From CAMTUW01 sp947085035 (GTDB lineage: Bacteria; Actinomycetota; Coriobacteriia; Anaerosomatales; PHET01): a stretch of 64,000 nt of DNA. The notes beneath the pieces are model-generated. The model worked only from the letters and a program-made list of their open reading frames with translations. It did not search any database and was not told where the DNA came from. The translations under genes and the position numbers were made by a program. This document shows positions 1-8,568 of this stretch, piece after piece (positions within the stretch are counted from its first letter, which is position 1; the number at the start of each line of letters is the position of its first letter). Where the stretch lies: the NCBI GenBank assembly GCA_947085035.1, contig CAMTUW010000005.1, forward strand, positions 40,020 through 104,019. The letters run 5' to 3'.

Positions 1-2
1 AG

Positions 3-1394
3 ATCCCGAAGGGAGTCTTGCTGGTGGGACCTCCGGGCACCGGCAAGACGCTGTTGGCGCGTGCCGTTGCGGGTGAAGCCGCGGTGCCGTTCTTCGGCAT
101 CAGTGGCTCCGACTTCGTCGAGATGTTCGTGGGCGTGGGCGCGAGTCGTGTCCGCGATCTCTTCGAGCAGGCGAAGGCCGCCAGCCCGTGCATCATCTTC
201 ATGGACGAGATCGACGCCGTCGGGCGCCAGCGAGGGGCCGGGCTTGGCGGAGGTCACGACGAGCGCGAGCAGACCCTGAATCAGCTTCTTGTCGAGATGG
301 ACGGTTTCGACTTCAAGGACAACGTCATCCTCATTGCCGCGACGAACCGCCCTGACATCCTCGACCCCGCGCTGCTTCGCCCGGGCCGCTTCGACCGGCA
401 GGTCGTCGTCGATCGTCCGGACCGGAAAGGCCGCCACGGCATCCTCAAGATCCATGCGCGAGGCAAGCCTCTGGCCGATGACGTCGATCTCGAGGTTCTC
501 GCTCGCCGCACGCCGGGCTTCACCGGTGCCGATCTCGCGAACCTCGTCAATGAGGCCGCGCTGCTCGCCGCGCGTCACGAGAAGAAGAAGATCGACATGA
601 TCGAGATGGAGGAGGGCATCGACCGGGTGGTCGCCGGCCCCGAGCGCAAGAGCCGCCTCATGTCGGACCAAGAGCGACGCAACACGGCCTTCCACGAGGC
701 CGGACATGCCATCGTCGGCCACAAGCTTCCCAACACCGACCCCATCCACAAGGTGACGATCATCCCGCGCGGACGCGCGCTCGGGCTCACGATGTCGCTT
801 CCCACGGAGGACAAGTACAGCGCCACCAAGAGCGAGATGCTCGACCAGATCGCCATGATGCTCGGCGGACGTGCCGCCGAAGAGATCGTCTTCAACGACG
901 TCACGACCGGTGCCAGCAACGACATCGAGCGCGCGACGAAGCTCTCCAAGGCGATGGTGACACGGTATGGCATGAGCGAGAAGCTCGGGCCGCAGACGTT
1001 CGGGGATGCGAATCACGAGGTCTTCCTCGGCCGCGATTTCTCGGCGAACGCTGACTACAGTCCGGAGATCGCCTACGAGATCGACAAGGAGATCGCACGC
1101 CTCATCGACGAGGGCTACGAGAAGGCCAGAGACATCCTCATGGAGCACAGGGAGCAGCTCGACTTCATGGCCGACGTGCTTCTTGAGCGCGAGACGATCG
1201 GCAAGGACGAGATCGTGGCGCTGCTCGATGGTCACTGGGACGAGTTCCTCGCGGCGGAAGCCGAAGCGGCTGCGTTGATGCCGACGGACGTGGACGACGA
1301 GCCGAAGACGCTGTCAGCTGAGCCGGAGGAGTCCGTTGAGGATGACGATGCCGCACCCATAGGTCCGCCGATCCTCGACACAGAATCGAAGTGA
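3..1394 (+). CDS. ftsH: ATP-dependent zinc metalloprotease FtsH (5' end missing)
   Basis: Membrane-anchored AAA+ protease that degrades misassembled membrane proteins and short-lived regulators. The reading frame is open to the left window edge, so the N-terminal membrane anchor and start codon lie outside. What is visible begins just before the Walker A motif GPPGTGKT, followed by Walker B (IIFMDEIDAVG), the second region of homology around TNRPDILDPALLRPGRFDRQ, and the zinc-protease motif HEAGH. The C-terminal tail is acidic, as is common in FtsH. The stop overlaps the GTG start of the next gene (GTGA), so ftsH is translationally coupled to the folate genes, an arrangement familiar in Gram-positive bacteria where ftsH lies near fol genes. 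Only truncation by the window is odd. Confidence 0.97.
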   Translation: MPKGVLLVGPPGTGKTLLARAVAGEAAVPFFGISGSDFVEMFVGVGASRVRDLFEQAKAASPCIIFMDEIDAVGRQRGAGLGGGHDEREQTLNQLLVEMDGFDFKDNVILIAATNRPDILDPALLRPGRFDRQVVVDRPDRKGRHGILKIHARGKPLADDVDLEVLARRTPGFTGADLANLVNEAALLAARHEKKKIDMIEMEEGIDRVVAGPERKSRLMSDQERRNTAFHEAGHAIVGHKLPNTDPIHKVTIIPRGRALGLTMSLPTEDKYSATKSEMLDQIAMMLGGRAAEEIVFNDVTTGASNDIERATKLSKAMVTRYGMSEKLGPQTFGDANHEVFLGRDFSANADYSPEIAYEIDKEIARLIDEGYEKARDILMEHREQLDFMADVLLERETIGKDEIVALLDGHWDEFLAAEAEAAALMPTDVDDEPKTLSAEPEESVEDDDAAPIGPPILDTESK

Positions 1395-2389
1395 ACCGGG
1401 AGGTCCACTACGATCTGACGCGGATATGGGCCGTGCGGGAGGGTTTCTCGCCCGAAGACGCCGAGGTCATCGCGGCCGCCAACTGGGCGTGTGACGCGCT
1501 CTACGTCGACTTGCAGGGAAAACGCTATCACTGGGGACTACTCGGAGCACCGCTGGTCTCGCGGCGCCGGTTTCTCAAAGCGGTTCGTGAGGGGGATCGT
1601 GTCGCGTTGGGCGAATCGCTGCACGCGCTGCAAGACACGATCGGTCACGGACTCCTCGGGCACGTGTACCACTGGCGCGGCATCGACCGAATGGAGCACA
1701 GGAGCCCTCGTCTTCGGCTTCGTCTGGAGCGGTGGACGCGGCGGGTGCTTGCCGCGTATCTGCGAAGACACTCCAGCATCGGGTACGCTTCACCAATCAA
1801 TGCCGATGCAGCTCGGGGAGCGCACATGGATCGCGAGAAGATCGAGAGCGGGGTACGACTCATCCTACAAGGGATCGGCGACGACCCCGAACGCGAAGGA
1901 CTGCTGGACACCCCTCGACGCGTCGCGGACATGTATGCGGAGATCTTCGCGGGAATCGACGAGGACGCTGGCGAGCACTTCCGCGTGACATTCAACGAAG
2001 GCCATCAGGAGATGGTGCTCGTGCGCGATATCCCGCTGTACTCGGTGTGCGAGCATCACCTGCTGCCGTTCTTGGGGCGCGCACACGTCGCCTACGTCCC
2101 GGGCAAGCACGGCAGGATCTGCGGCCTGTCGAAACTCGCGCGCGTCGTGGACGCATTCTCGAGGCGACCGCAGGTCCAGGAGCGGCTCACCTCGCAGATC
2201 GCCGACACCATCGTGACGCGACTCGATCCGGCCGGAGTCATCGTCGTCATCGAGGCCGAACACCTCTGCATGTCGATGCGCGGGGTGCGAAAGCCCGGTG
2301 CGCAGACGGTGACGAGCGCGGTGCGCGGCATCTTCGAGCGCAAGGCCGCGACGCGCGCCGAAGCGATGTCGCTGATCATGGGCAGGTAA
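1391..2389 (+). CDS. folE: GTP cyclohydrolase I with N-terminal zinc-hydrolase-like domain
   Basis: The C-terminal ~187 residues are a complete GTP cyclohydrolase I, the first step of tetrahydrofolate synthesis (GTP to dihydroneopterin triphosphate). Zinc-site and active-site signatures are visible: YSVCEHHLLPF, HVAYVPG, and EAEHLCMSMRGV. The N-terminal ~145 residues are a separate unit that opens VHYDLT and has a His/Asp-rich stretch (LHALQDTIGHGLLGHVYH), reminiscent of zinc-dependent phospholipase C-like folds; this assignment is weak. There is no stop between the two parts, but an internal ATG at 1826 has a good ribosome site (GGGGAG, about five bases upstream), so FolE may also be made alone. 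The GTG at 1391 overlaps the ftsH stop. Either a fusion or two in-frame nested genes. Confidence 0.85.
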   Translation: MNREVHYDLTRIWAVREGFSPEDAEVIAAANWACDALYVDLQGKRYHWGLLGAPLVSRRRFLKAVREGDRVALGESLHALQDTIGHGLLGHVYHWRGIDRMEHRSPRLRLRLERWTRRVLAAYLRRHSSIGYASPINADAARGAHMDREKIESGVRLILQGIGDDPEREGLLDTPRRVADMYAEIFAGIDEDAGEHFRVTFNEGHQEMVLVRDIPLYSVCEHHLLPFLGRAHVAYVPGKHGRICGLSKLARVVDAFSRRPQVQERLTSQIADTIVTRLDPAGVIVVIEAEHLCMSMRGVRKPGAQTVTSAVRGIFERKAATRAEAMSLIMGR

Positions 2390-2397
2390 CCGCACGC

Positions 2398-3231
2398 ATG
2401 AGCGCCTCGATCTGGAGATGCGGCCGCTTCGCGCTTCGAACTGACGCGCCACTCGTCATGGGTGTCCTCAACACGACGCCCGACTCGTTTTCCGATGGCG
2501 GCGAGTTCGAAGACCCGGTGAGCGCCATCGTCCACGGTGAGCGTCTCGTCGCGCAGGGCGCGGCGATCCTCGACGTGGGCGGCGAGTCGACCCGGCCGGG
2601 TGCCGAGGCCATCGCGGACGCCCAGGAGCTCGCACGCGTTCGCCCCGTCGTGCTGCGCCTCTCGGCCGAAGGGGTGCCCGTGTCGGTCGACACGCGAAGT
2701 GCGCGGGTGGCCGCGGCCTGCCTCGAGGCCGGAGCGAGCATCATCAACGACGTCTCGGGCTTTCGCGACCCCGACATGGTGCGCGTCGCCGTCGACTCCG
2801 AGTGCGGTGTCGTCGTCATGCACATGGTTGGCCAGCCGGCGACGATGCAAGACGCACCCCGCTACGATGACGTTGTCGCCGAGGTGGGCGGGTTCCTGCT
2901 CGCGCAGGCCGCCACGCTCGAGGATGGGGGCGTGGCGCGCGAGCGGATCGCGATCGATCCGGGCATCGGCTTCGGCAAGAGTCTCGAGCACAATCTCGCA
3001 CTTCTGCGCGGGTTGCCGGTGCTCGCTTCGCATGGGTATCCGGTACTCGTGGGGGCGTCTCGCAAGCGATTCATCGGCGAGTTGACCGGCGAGGACGAGC
3101 CAAAGCAACGATTGGGCGGGTCGCTTGCTGCCGCGCTTGAGGCCGTGCGGCTCGGTGCTTCGATCGTGCGTGTGCATGACGTCGCGGCGACGGTGCAGGC
3201 ACTCGCCGTGGCCCGCGCGATCGCCCGATGA
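2398..3231 (+). CDS. folP: Dihydropteroate synthase
   Basis: Condenses p-aminobenzoate with hydroxymethyldihydropterin diphosphate to give dihydropteroate, the target step of sulfonamides. The 277-residue TIM-barrel protein has the family signatures: MGVLNTTPDSFSDGG near residue 20, ILDVGGESTRPGA, the INDVSGF strand, IDPGIGFGKSLEHN and VGASRKRFIGEL. The ATG at 2398 lies 8 bases after the folE stop; the frame is open further upstream but that part overlaps folE out of frame and is not protein-like. It sits between folE and folK in a folate operon. No dihydroneopterin aldolase (folB) is present between folP and folK, where it is often found. Confidence 0.96.
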   Translation: MSASIWRCGRFALRTDAPLVMGVLNTTPDSFSDGGEFEDPVSAIVHGERLVAQGAAILDVGGESTRPGAEAIADAQELARVRPVVLRLSAEGVPVSVDTRSARVAAACLEAGASIINDVSGFRDPDMVRVAVDSECGVVVMHMVGQPATMQDAPRYDDVVAEVGGFLLAQAATLEDGGVARERIAIDPGIGFGKSLEHNLALLRGLPVLASHGYPVLVGASRKRFIGELTGEDEPKQRLGGSLAAALEAVRLGASIVRVHDVAATVQALAVARAIAR

Positions 3232-3299
3232 GTCCGGTTCGCTCCTGCGGGGAATATCTGACGTGGAGAGTGCCGCCGCGAGCGAAGGAGTGACCTCCT

Positions 3300-4112
3300 G
3301 TGACCACGGCCTACATCGGAATGGGAAGCAATCTGGGCGACCGCATGGTGAATCTCACGCGTGCGCTCGCGGCGTTGGCGGGCATCCCGTCGACTCACGT
3401 CGAGAACGTCTCCAACGCCTACGAGTCAGCTCCTGCGTACGTTCATGACCAGCCGCGCTTCTTGAACGCGGTCGTCGCGGTGTCCACGGCGCTTGCCGCC
3501 GACGCGCTCCTCGAGCATCTGCTCGAACTCGAGATGACGATGGGGCGCATGTCCAGACATGACAAGGGCCCGCGCATCATCGACCTCGACCTGTTGCTCT
3601 TCGGCGACGAGGAGTGGGACTCGCCGGACCTCGTCATTCCCCATCCGGGCATCACCGAACGCGATTTCGTGCTGACACCGCTTCTCGAGATCGCGCCGCG
3701 CATGGTGCTTCCCGACGGTACGCACCTGAAGCGCTCGGCAGCGCGGGTTGGTGACGTGATCGCCGACGCGGGCCCGATTCCGGACCACGGACCCGGTGAG
3801 AGAGTCCCGATCGAGCCCACCAGCTGGGTCGAAGTGGCCGCAAGCGAGACGACGGCCGACCGTGTACTCGGCTTCGACGCCGCCTTGCAGCTCGCGAGCA
3901 GCGTGTTTCAGCAGGAGGACATCCCGTTTTCGTGGGCACCGCACGAGCCGGGTGTCGACATGGATCCATTCGGTCTTCCGATTGTCTTTCGGCTGCTCGT
4001 GCCGGTCGACTACGAGGAGCGGGCGCGTGAGCTGATCGACGAGATCAAAGCCGCACCGCTGATCATGCTCGACGGTTCTGAGTTCCCGCTTCCAACAGAT
4101 CAGGAGAAGTGA
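3300..4112 (+). CDS. folK: HPPK (FolK) with extra C-terminal domain
   Basis: 2-amino-4-hydroxy-6-hydroxymethyldihydropteridine pyrophosphokinase activates the pterin for FolP. The first ~160 residues carry the family signatures IGMGSNLGDR near the start and GPRIIDLDLLLFG about residue 91, with the HPG motif of the substrate site. Unlike a normal ~160-residue FolK, about 110 more residues follow. That tail (WVEVAASETTADRVLGFDAA, then FRLLVPVDYEERARELIDEI) resembles DUF2007-type small domains; this is a by-eye match. The GTG start at 3300 follows AAGGAG about ten bases upstream. Last gene of the folate group; 68 bases separate it from folP. Confidence 0.92.
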   Translation: MTTAYIGMGSNLGDRMVNLTRALAALAGIPSTHVENVSNAYESAPAYVHDQPRFLNAVVAVSTALAADALLEHLLELEMTMGRMSRHDKGPRIIDLDLLLFGDEEWDSPDLVIPHPGITERDFVLTPLLEIAPRMVLPDGTHLKRSAARVGDVIADAGPIPDHGPGERVPIEPTSWVEVAASETTADRVLGFDAALQLASSVFQQEDIPFSWAPHEPGVDMDPFGLPIVFRLLVPVDYEERARELIDEIKAAPLIMLDGSEFPLPTDQEK

Positions 4113-4168
4113 TCGCCGGGGTGATCGCCGGGGGCTCGAGGACGCGGTCGACCTCGTGGAACCGGTGA

Positions 4169-4174
4169 TATACT
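4169..4174 (+). promoter_or_regulatory. Candidate -10 box for the panBC-nad operon
   Basis: TATACT lies in the gap between folK and panB, 75 bases before the panB ATG. No convincing -35 sequence was seen; a GTCGAC-like hexamer sits about 15 bases upstream. It is the only good -10-like sequence in this gap. Confidence 0.4.
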
Positions 4175-4248
4175 CGCACTCCCTTGTCGGAGGGTCGCGT
4201 GGACCCGCATCCTGTGGGCTGCGACGACGGACCGTGAAAGGAGGCGCC

Positions 4249-5142
4249 ATGAGCGCCCAGATTCCCCCCCAGCGCGGTCCCCGCGTGACCGCGAAGTCGC
4301 TGTGTGCGCTGAAGGCGTCGAGCAGGCCGATCGTCATGATCACGGCCTACGATTTCGCGAGCGCCCGATTGGTCGAGCACGCTGGCATCGATGCGATCCT
4401 CGTGGGCGACTCGTTGGGGATGACCGTACTCGGTCACGAAAGCACGCTCCCCGTCACACTCGACGACATGCTTCGGGCGACCACGGCGGTCTCGCGCGCA
4501 TGCGAGCGCGTCTTGGTCGTGGCCGACATGCCGTTCATGAGCTACCAGGTCTCATACGAGGAGGGCATGCGCAACGCCGGTCGCATGATCGCCGCAGGCG
4601 GCGCACACGCGGTCAAGCTCGAGGGTGCGACGTCGTTGACGCTCGCGCTGGTACGCGGCCTGTCCGAGGCCGGCGTTCCGGTGATGGGCCACGTGGGGCT
4701 CACGCCCCAGTCCGTGCACGCCTTGGGCGGCTACCGACTGCAGGCCACCGACGAGACCGCTGCGGCGAAGCTCCTCTCGGACTGCTTGGCGCTTGAGGCC
4801 GCCGGTGCGTTCGCCGTCGTACTCGAGTGCATCCCCGCCGAGCTCGCCGAGCGCGTGACAGCGCTCCTTTCGGTGCCCACGATCGGCATCGGCGCGGGCG
4901 TGGGCTGCGACGGCCAGGTGCAGGTCTTCCACGACCTTCTGGGTCTTTCCGAGCGTCAACCGCGCCACGCCGCGCGCTACGTCGACCTTTCGGCCGCGAT
5001 CGTCAATGCCGTCGAAACATACGCCGCCGACGTGCGCGCAGGTGCGTTTCCCACCGAACAGCAGACCACCCACGCAGACGTCGCGATGGTGACGGCCGCC
5101 CTCGAAGCGGTTGGCCGCAGCGATTCGGGAGCGCACACGTGA
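4249..5142 (+). CDS. panB: 3-methyl-2-oxobutanoate hydroxymethyltransferase
   Basis: Ketopantoate hydroxymethyltransferase makes ketopantoate from 2-oxoisovalerate and methylene-tetrahydrofolate, the committed step to pantothenate and CoA. Family signatures are visible: MITAYDFASA near residue 30, LVGDSLGMTVLGHESTLPVT, VADMPFMSYQ, VKLEGA, GHVGLTPQSV and the GIGAGVGCDGQVQVFHDLLG segment. The ATG at 4249 has AAAGGAGG seven bases upstream, which favours it over the longer upstream-open frame. The stop overlaps the panC GTG start (GTGA). The neighbouring folate genes supply its one-carbon cofactor. Confidence 0.96.
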   Translation: MSAQIPPQRGPRVTAKSLCALKASSRPIVMITAYDFASARLVEHAGIDAILVGDSLGMTVLGHESTLPVTLDDMLRATTAVSRACERVLVVADMPFMSYQVSYEEGMRNAGRMIAAGGAHAVKLEGATSLTLALVRGLSEAGVPVMGHVGLTPQSVHALGGYRLQATDETAAAKLLSDCLALEAAGAFAVVLECIPAELAERVTALLSVPTIGIGAGVGCDGQVQVFHDLLGLSERQPRHAARYVDLSAAIVNAVETYAADVRAGAFPTEQQTTHADVAMVTAALEAVGRSDSGAHT

Positions 5143-5999
5143 TCGAGCGCATCGCGAGTAAGCTCGAGGTGCGTGCGGCGCTTGCCGAGGCGCGCCGCGA
5201 GGGGAAGAGCATCGGCTTCGTGCCCACGATGGGAGCCTTGCACAGGGGGCACCTCTCGCTCGTCGAGGCCGCGCGCGCCCGAACCGACATCGTGGTGGCC
5301 TCGATCTTCGTGAACCCCACGCAGTTCGCCCCCGGCGAGGATTTCGATACCTACCCGCGCCGAATCGATGAGGATATCGTGGTTCTCGGCGCAGAGGGCG
5401 TGCACCTGGTCTTCACTCCGAGCGATGCCGAGATGTACGGCGACGGGCCGCTCGTCACCGTCGACCCCGGTCCGTTCGCGAATCGGTGGGAGGGGATGGT
5501 GCGTCCCGGCCATTTCCGAGGGGTGGCCACGGTCGTCGCCAAGCTTCTCGGCATCATCGCACCCGATATCGCCTTCTTCGGCGAGAAGGACTACCAGCAG
5601 CTCCAGATCGTGAAGCGGCTCGCGTCCGACCTCGACATGGGCTGCTCGGTCGTGGGTTGTCCGACCGTGCGCGACGCAGACGATCTCGCGCTTTCGAGTC
5701 GCAACGCTTGCTTGGATCGTGGTCAGCGCGAGGTCGCGCTGGCGCTGCCTGCCGCGCTCGCCGCAGCCGAGGAGCGACTCGCGTGGGGCGAGCGTGATGG
5801 TGCCGCGCTCGAGGATGCGATGCGCACCGCCGTCGTACGGGTGGCCGGAGATGCCGTGGCGCTCGATTACGCCGCGGTCGTCGATGCCGTGACGCTCGAG
5901 CCGCTGGCGCACGTCTCGCACGAGGCCCGCGCCATCATCGCCGGACGGGTGGGCTCGACTCGCCTGATCGATAACTGCGCCCTCGTGGTGAAGGAGTAG
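5139..5999 (+). CDS. panC: Pantothenate synthetase
   Basis: Joins pantoate and beta-alanine using ATP to form pantothenate. The 286-residue protein shows the nucleotidyl-transferase HIGH-type motif as MGALHRGHLSLVEAA, then VSIFVNPTQFAPGEDFDTYPR, GHFRGVATVVAKL, FGEKDYQQL and the LALSSRNACL (SSRN) motif. The GTG at 5139 overlaps the panB stop. Panthothenate genes here are complemented by coaX near 13767. Aspartate decarboxylase (panD), the beta-alanine source, is not in this window. Confidence 0.96.
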   Translation: MIERIASKLEVRAALAEARREGKSIGFVPTMGALHRGHLSLVEAARARTDIVVASIFVNPTQFAPGEDFDTYPRRIDEDIVVLGAEGVHLVFTPSDAEMYGDGPLVTVDPGPFANRWEGMVRPGHFRGVATVVAKLLGIIAPDIAFFGEKDYQQLQIVKRLASDLDMGCSVVGCPTVRDADDLALSSRNACLDRGQREVALALPAALAAAEERLAWGERDGAALEDAMRTAVVRVAGDAVALDYAAVVDAVTLEPLAHVSHEARAIIAGRVGSTRLIDNCALVVKE

Positions 6000-6006
6000 C
6001 CCGAAG

Positions 6007-6930
6007 ATGCCCGACGCAGCGACGATCGCCGCCCTCACTTCCGAGATCCGCACGCTCGCGGCTCAGCGCGACGCGGTGGTGATCGCCCACAACTACCAGC
6101 GCGCCGAGGTCCAAGACGCCGCAGACTTCACTGGGGACTCGTTGGGGCTCTCGCGAGAAGCCGCCGCCACGGACGCCTCGACGATCGTCTTCGCGGGCGT
6201 GCACTTCATGGCCGAGACCGCGAAGATTCTCGCCCCGGACAAGCGCGTGCTGCTGCCTGAGCCGCGCGCGGGATGCCCCATGGCCGACATGATCACCGGA
6301 GAGGGGCTGCGCGCGTGGAAGGCGGAGCACCCCGGCGTGCCGGTCGTGACGTATGTGAACTCCTCGGCAGAGGTCAAGGCCGAAAGCGACGTCTGCGTCA
6401 CGAGCGCGAACGCCGTCGCGGTCGTCCGTGCGCTGGGCGCCGCGCGCATCCTCTTCGCCCCGGACCGCAATCTGGGCTCGTGGGTCGCGCGGTCGCTTCC
6501 CGGCGTCGAGGTGCTGCTGTGGGAGGGCTGGTGCCCCACGCACGACGACGTCACGCCCGCGCAGGTCCTGGCCGCTCGCGAGGCGCACCCTGAGGCACGG
6601 GTGATGGCGCACCCCGAGTGTCGGCCCGAGGTCGTCGACCTGGCCGACGCGGTGCTCTCGACCTCGCAGATGCTCGCGTTCGCCGCGAACGACCCGGCGT
6701 CGTCGTTCGTCGTCGTCACCGAGACGGGACTCATCCACGCGCTGGCCAAAGCTGCTCCCGGCAAGGAGTTCTTCGAACTCTCGCCCACGATGCTTTGCCC
6801 CAACATGAAGGTCACGACGCTTGCGAAGGTCCGCGACGCGCTGCTGCACGATCAGCATGAGGTCGTGGTCCCTGAATCGGTCGCGCTCAGAGCGCGTGCC
6901 GCCGTCGAGCGGATGGTTGCGATTGGCTGA
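6007..6930 (+). CDS. nadA: Quinolinate synthase A
   Basis: [4Fe-4S] enzyme that condenses iminoaspartate with dihydroxyacetone phosphate to quinolinate in de novo NAD synthesis. The 307-residue protein has IAHNYQRAEVQDAADFTGDSL near residue 26 and three conserved cysteines for the cluster: GCPM near residue 95, DVCVTSANA and MLCPNMK near the C-terminus. HPEC is also present. ATG at 6007 follows the panC stop by 7 bases. Its stop overlaps the TTG start proposed for nadB, so NadA and NadB, which share the unstable iminoaspartate intermediate, are coupled. Confidence 0.96.
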   Translation: MPDAATIAALTSEIRTLAAQRDAVVIAHNYQRAEVQDAADFTGDSLGLSREAAATDASTIVFAGVHFMAETAKILAPDKRVLLPEPRAGCPMADMITGEGLRAWKAEHPGVPVVTYVNSSAEVKAESDVCVTSANAVAVVRALGAARILFAPDRNLGSWVARSLPGVEVLLWEGWCPTHDDVTPAQVLAAREAHPEARVMAHPECRPEVVDLADAVLSTSQMLAFAANDPASSFVVVTETGLIHALAKAAPGKEFFELSPTMLCPNMKVTTLAKVRDALLHDQHEVVVPESVALRARAAVERMVAIG

Positions 6931-8557
6931 CGCGCTCACTTTCGGCTCGCGGTTTCTGTTGCCCGAGGCGCGCGAGGCCCGGGTGTCGCACTCGGACGTG
7001 CTGGTGGTCGGCTCGGGAATCGCGGGGCTCACGGCCGCGCTTCACTGCTCCCGGGAGCACTCGGTCACACTCGTCACAAAGGCCGGCGTCAGCGAGTCGA
7101 ATACCTGGTACGCCCAGGGCGGCATAGCGGGCGCGGTCGGCGAGACGGACTCCATCGAGCTTCACGTTGCCGACACGCTGCTCGTTGGTCAGGGGCTGTG
7201 CGACGAGGCGGTGGTCCGCGCGGTCGTTGGCGAGGCGCCCGAGGCGCTCGAGTCGCTCCTGGGATTCGGGGTGCGCTTCGATGTCGCCGAGCGAGGAGGC
7301 GTGGCGCTCGCGCTGGAAGGCGGCCACTCGCTGCCGCGCGTGCTGCATTTCGGTGATCGCACCGGTGCTGCGATCCAGCAGGCGCTGACCGACACGCTGC
7401 TCACGCGCTCGCGCGTGCCGGTGGTCGAGCACAGCTTCCTCGTCGATCTGCTCACCGACGAGTCGGGCCGATGCACGGGAGCGTTGTTCGTGAACGCCAA
7501 GACCGGTGAGGCCGAAACACGACTGGCCGACGCGGTCGTGCTGGCCACCGGCGGCGCGGGTCAGGTGTTCAGGGTGACGACGAACCCGGACATCGCCACC
7601 GGTGACGGTATCGCCGCCGGATGGCGTGCCGGTGCGCGCGTCACCGATCTCGAGTTCGTGCAGTTTCACCCGACGGCGCTCGATCACGATGCGGCGCCGC
7701 GCTTCCTCGTGAGCGAGGCGCTTCGGGGCGAGGGCGCGTACCTGCTCGACTGCGACGGGGAGCGCTTCATGCTTCAGGCCCACCCGCTCGCGGAACTCGC
7801 CCCGCGCGATGTCGTGAGCCGCGAGATCGAGCGGGTGATGGCCCGCTGTGGGCGCGCCAACGTGTCACTCGACGCTCGTCACCTGGGTGAGCCCACGCTG
7901 CGCGCGCGGTTCCCGAACATCTGGCGCGCATGCGTTGAGGCCGGTTATGACCTGGCACGCGACCTCGTTCCCGTGGCTCCTGCCGCCCACTACTTCGTGG
8001 GCGGGCTTGTCGTCGACGTGGACGGCCGCACCAGTGTGCCGGGGCTCTTCGCGACCGGCGAGGTCGCGGCGAGCGGCCTTCACGGCGCGAACCGTCTGGC
8101 GTCGAACTCGCTTCTCGAGGGGCTCGTCTTCTCGCGCAGGATCGCGCGGGTGCTTCGCGCGGGTGCACCCGCAAGAGTCGGCGAGGGCGCTCCCGCACAG
8201 GGTGGTCCGGCACCGGGTGACTCCACGATCGACGTCGGCACCGCTCGTGGGCAGCTGCAAGACATCGCAGCCGAGGGGCTCGGCATGAGCCGGACCCGAG
8301 AAGGTCTCGACCGGGCGGCGGAGCGTATCGCGAGGCTGGCGGCGTGCGCGCCACCACCCGGCGCCATCGCAGAGTGCGAGCTCAGAAACCTGCTCACCGT
8401 GGCCGGACTCATCGCCGCCGCCGCGACGCTGCGGACCGAGTCGCGGGGCTGTCACGCGCGCCTCGATCACCCCCAGCGAGACGATACGGCGTGGCTCGGA
8501 CATACTGTGTTCCGGCGTGGCGACGAGCCCCGCTTCGAGCCGAGTCCCAACCGGTAG
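6923..8557 (+). CDS. nadB: L-aspartate oxidase
   Basis: FAD enzyme oxidising L-aspartate to iminoaspartate for NadA. It has the dinucleotide-binding motif VVGSGIAGLTAAL, TWYAQGGIAGAVG, the E-x-G-H-S stretch EGGHSLPRVLH, GDGIAAGWRAGA, EFVQFHPTAL and the active-site region DVVSREIERVMA, and ends with the usual helical domain (RTESRGCHAR). TTG at 6923 overlaps the nadA stop and is chosen for coupling; GTG at 6983, directly before the Rossmann strand, is the alternative, and neither has a strong ribosome site. Length (about 544 residues) fits the family. Confidence 0.94.
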   Translation: MADALTFGSRFLLPEAREARVSHSDVLVVGSGIAGLTAALHCSREHSVTLVTKAGVSESNTWYAQGGIAGAVGETDSIELHVADTLLVGQGLCDEAVVRAVVGEAPEALESLLGFGVRFDVAERGGVALALEGGHSLPRVLHFGDRTGAAIQQALTDTLLTRSRVPVVEHSFLVDLLTDESGRCTGALFVNAKTGEAETRLADAVVLATGGAGQVFRVTTNPDIATGDGIAAGWRAGARVTDLEFVQFHPTALDHDAAPRFLVSEALRGEGAYLLDCDGERFMLQAHPLAELAPRDVVSREIERVMARCGRANVSLDARHLGEPTLRARFPNIWRACVEAGYDLARDLVPVAPAAHYFVGGLVVDVDGRTSVPGLFATGEVAASGLHGANRLASNSLLEGLVFSRRIARVLRAGAPARVGEGAPAQGGPAPGDSTIDVGTARGQLQDIAAEGLGMSRTREGLDRAAERIARLAACAPPPGAIAECELRNLLTVAGLIAAAATLRTESRGCHARLDHPQRDDTAWLGHTVFRRGDEPRFEPSPNR

Positions 8558-8568
8558 GAGGAGTGGCC

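Noticed and set aside
1732..2397. Longer start for folP overlapping folE
   Set aside because: Arg-rich out-of-frame translation of folE; homology begins after the ATG at 2398.
2092..3177. Long reverse-strand ORF opposite folE/folP
   Set aside because: High-GC shadow frame; real folate enzymes are on the forward strand.
5935..7032. Reverse ORF of 365 codons opposite nadA/nadB
   Set aside because: Antisense shadow rich in Arg/Gly with no domain; nadA and nadB motifs are certain.
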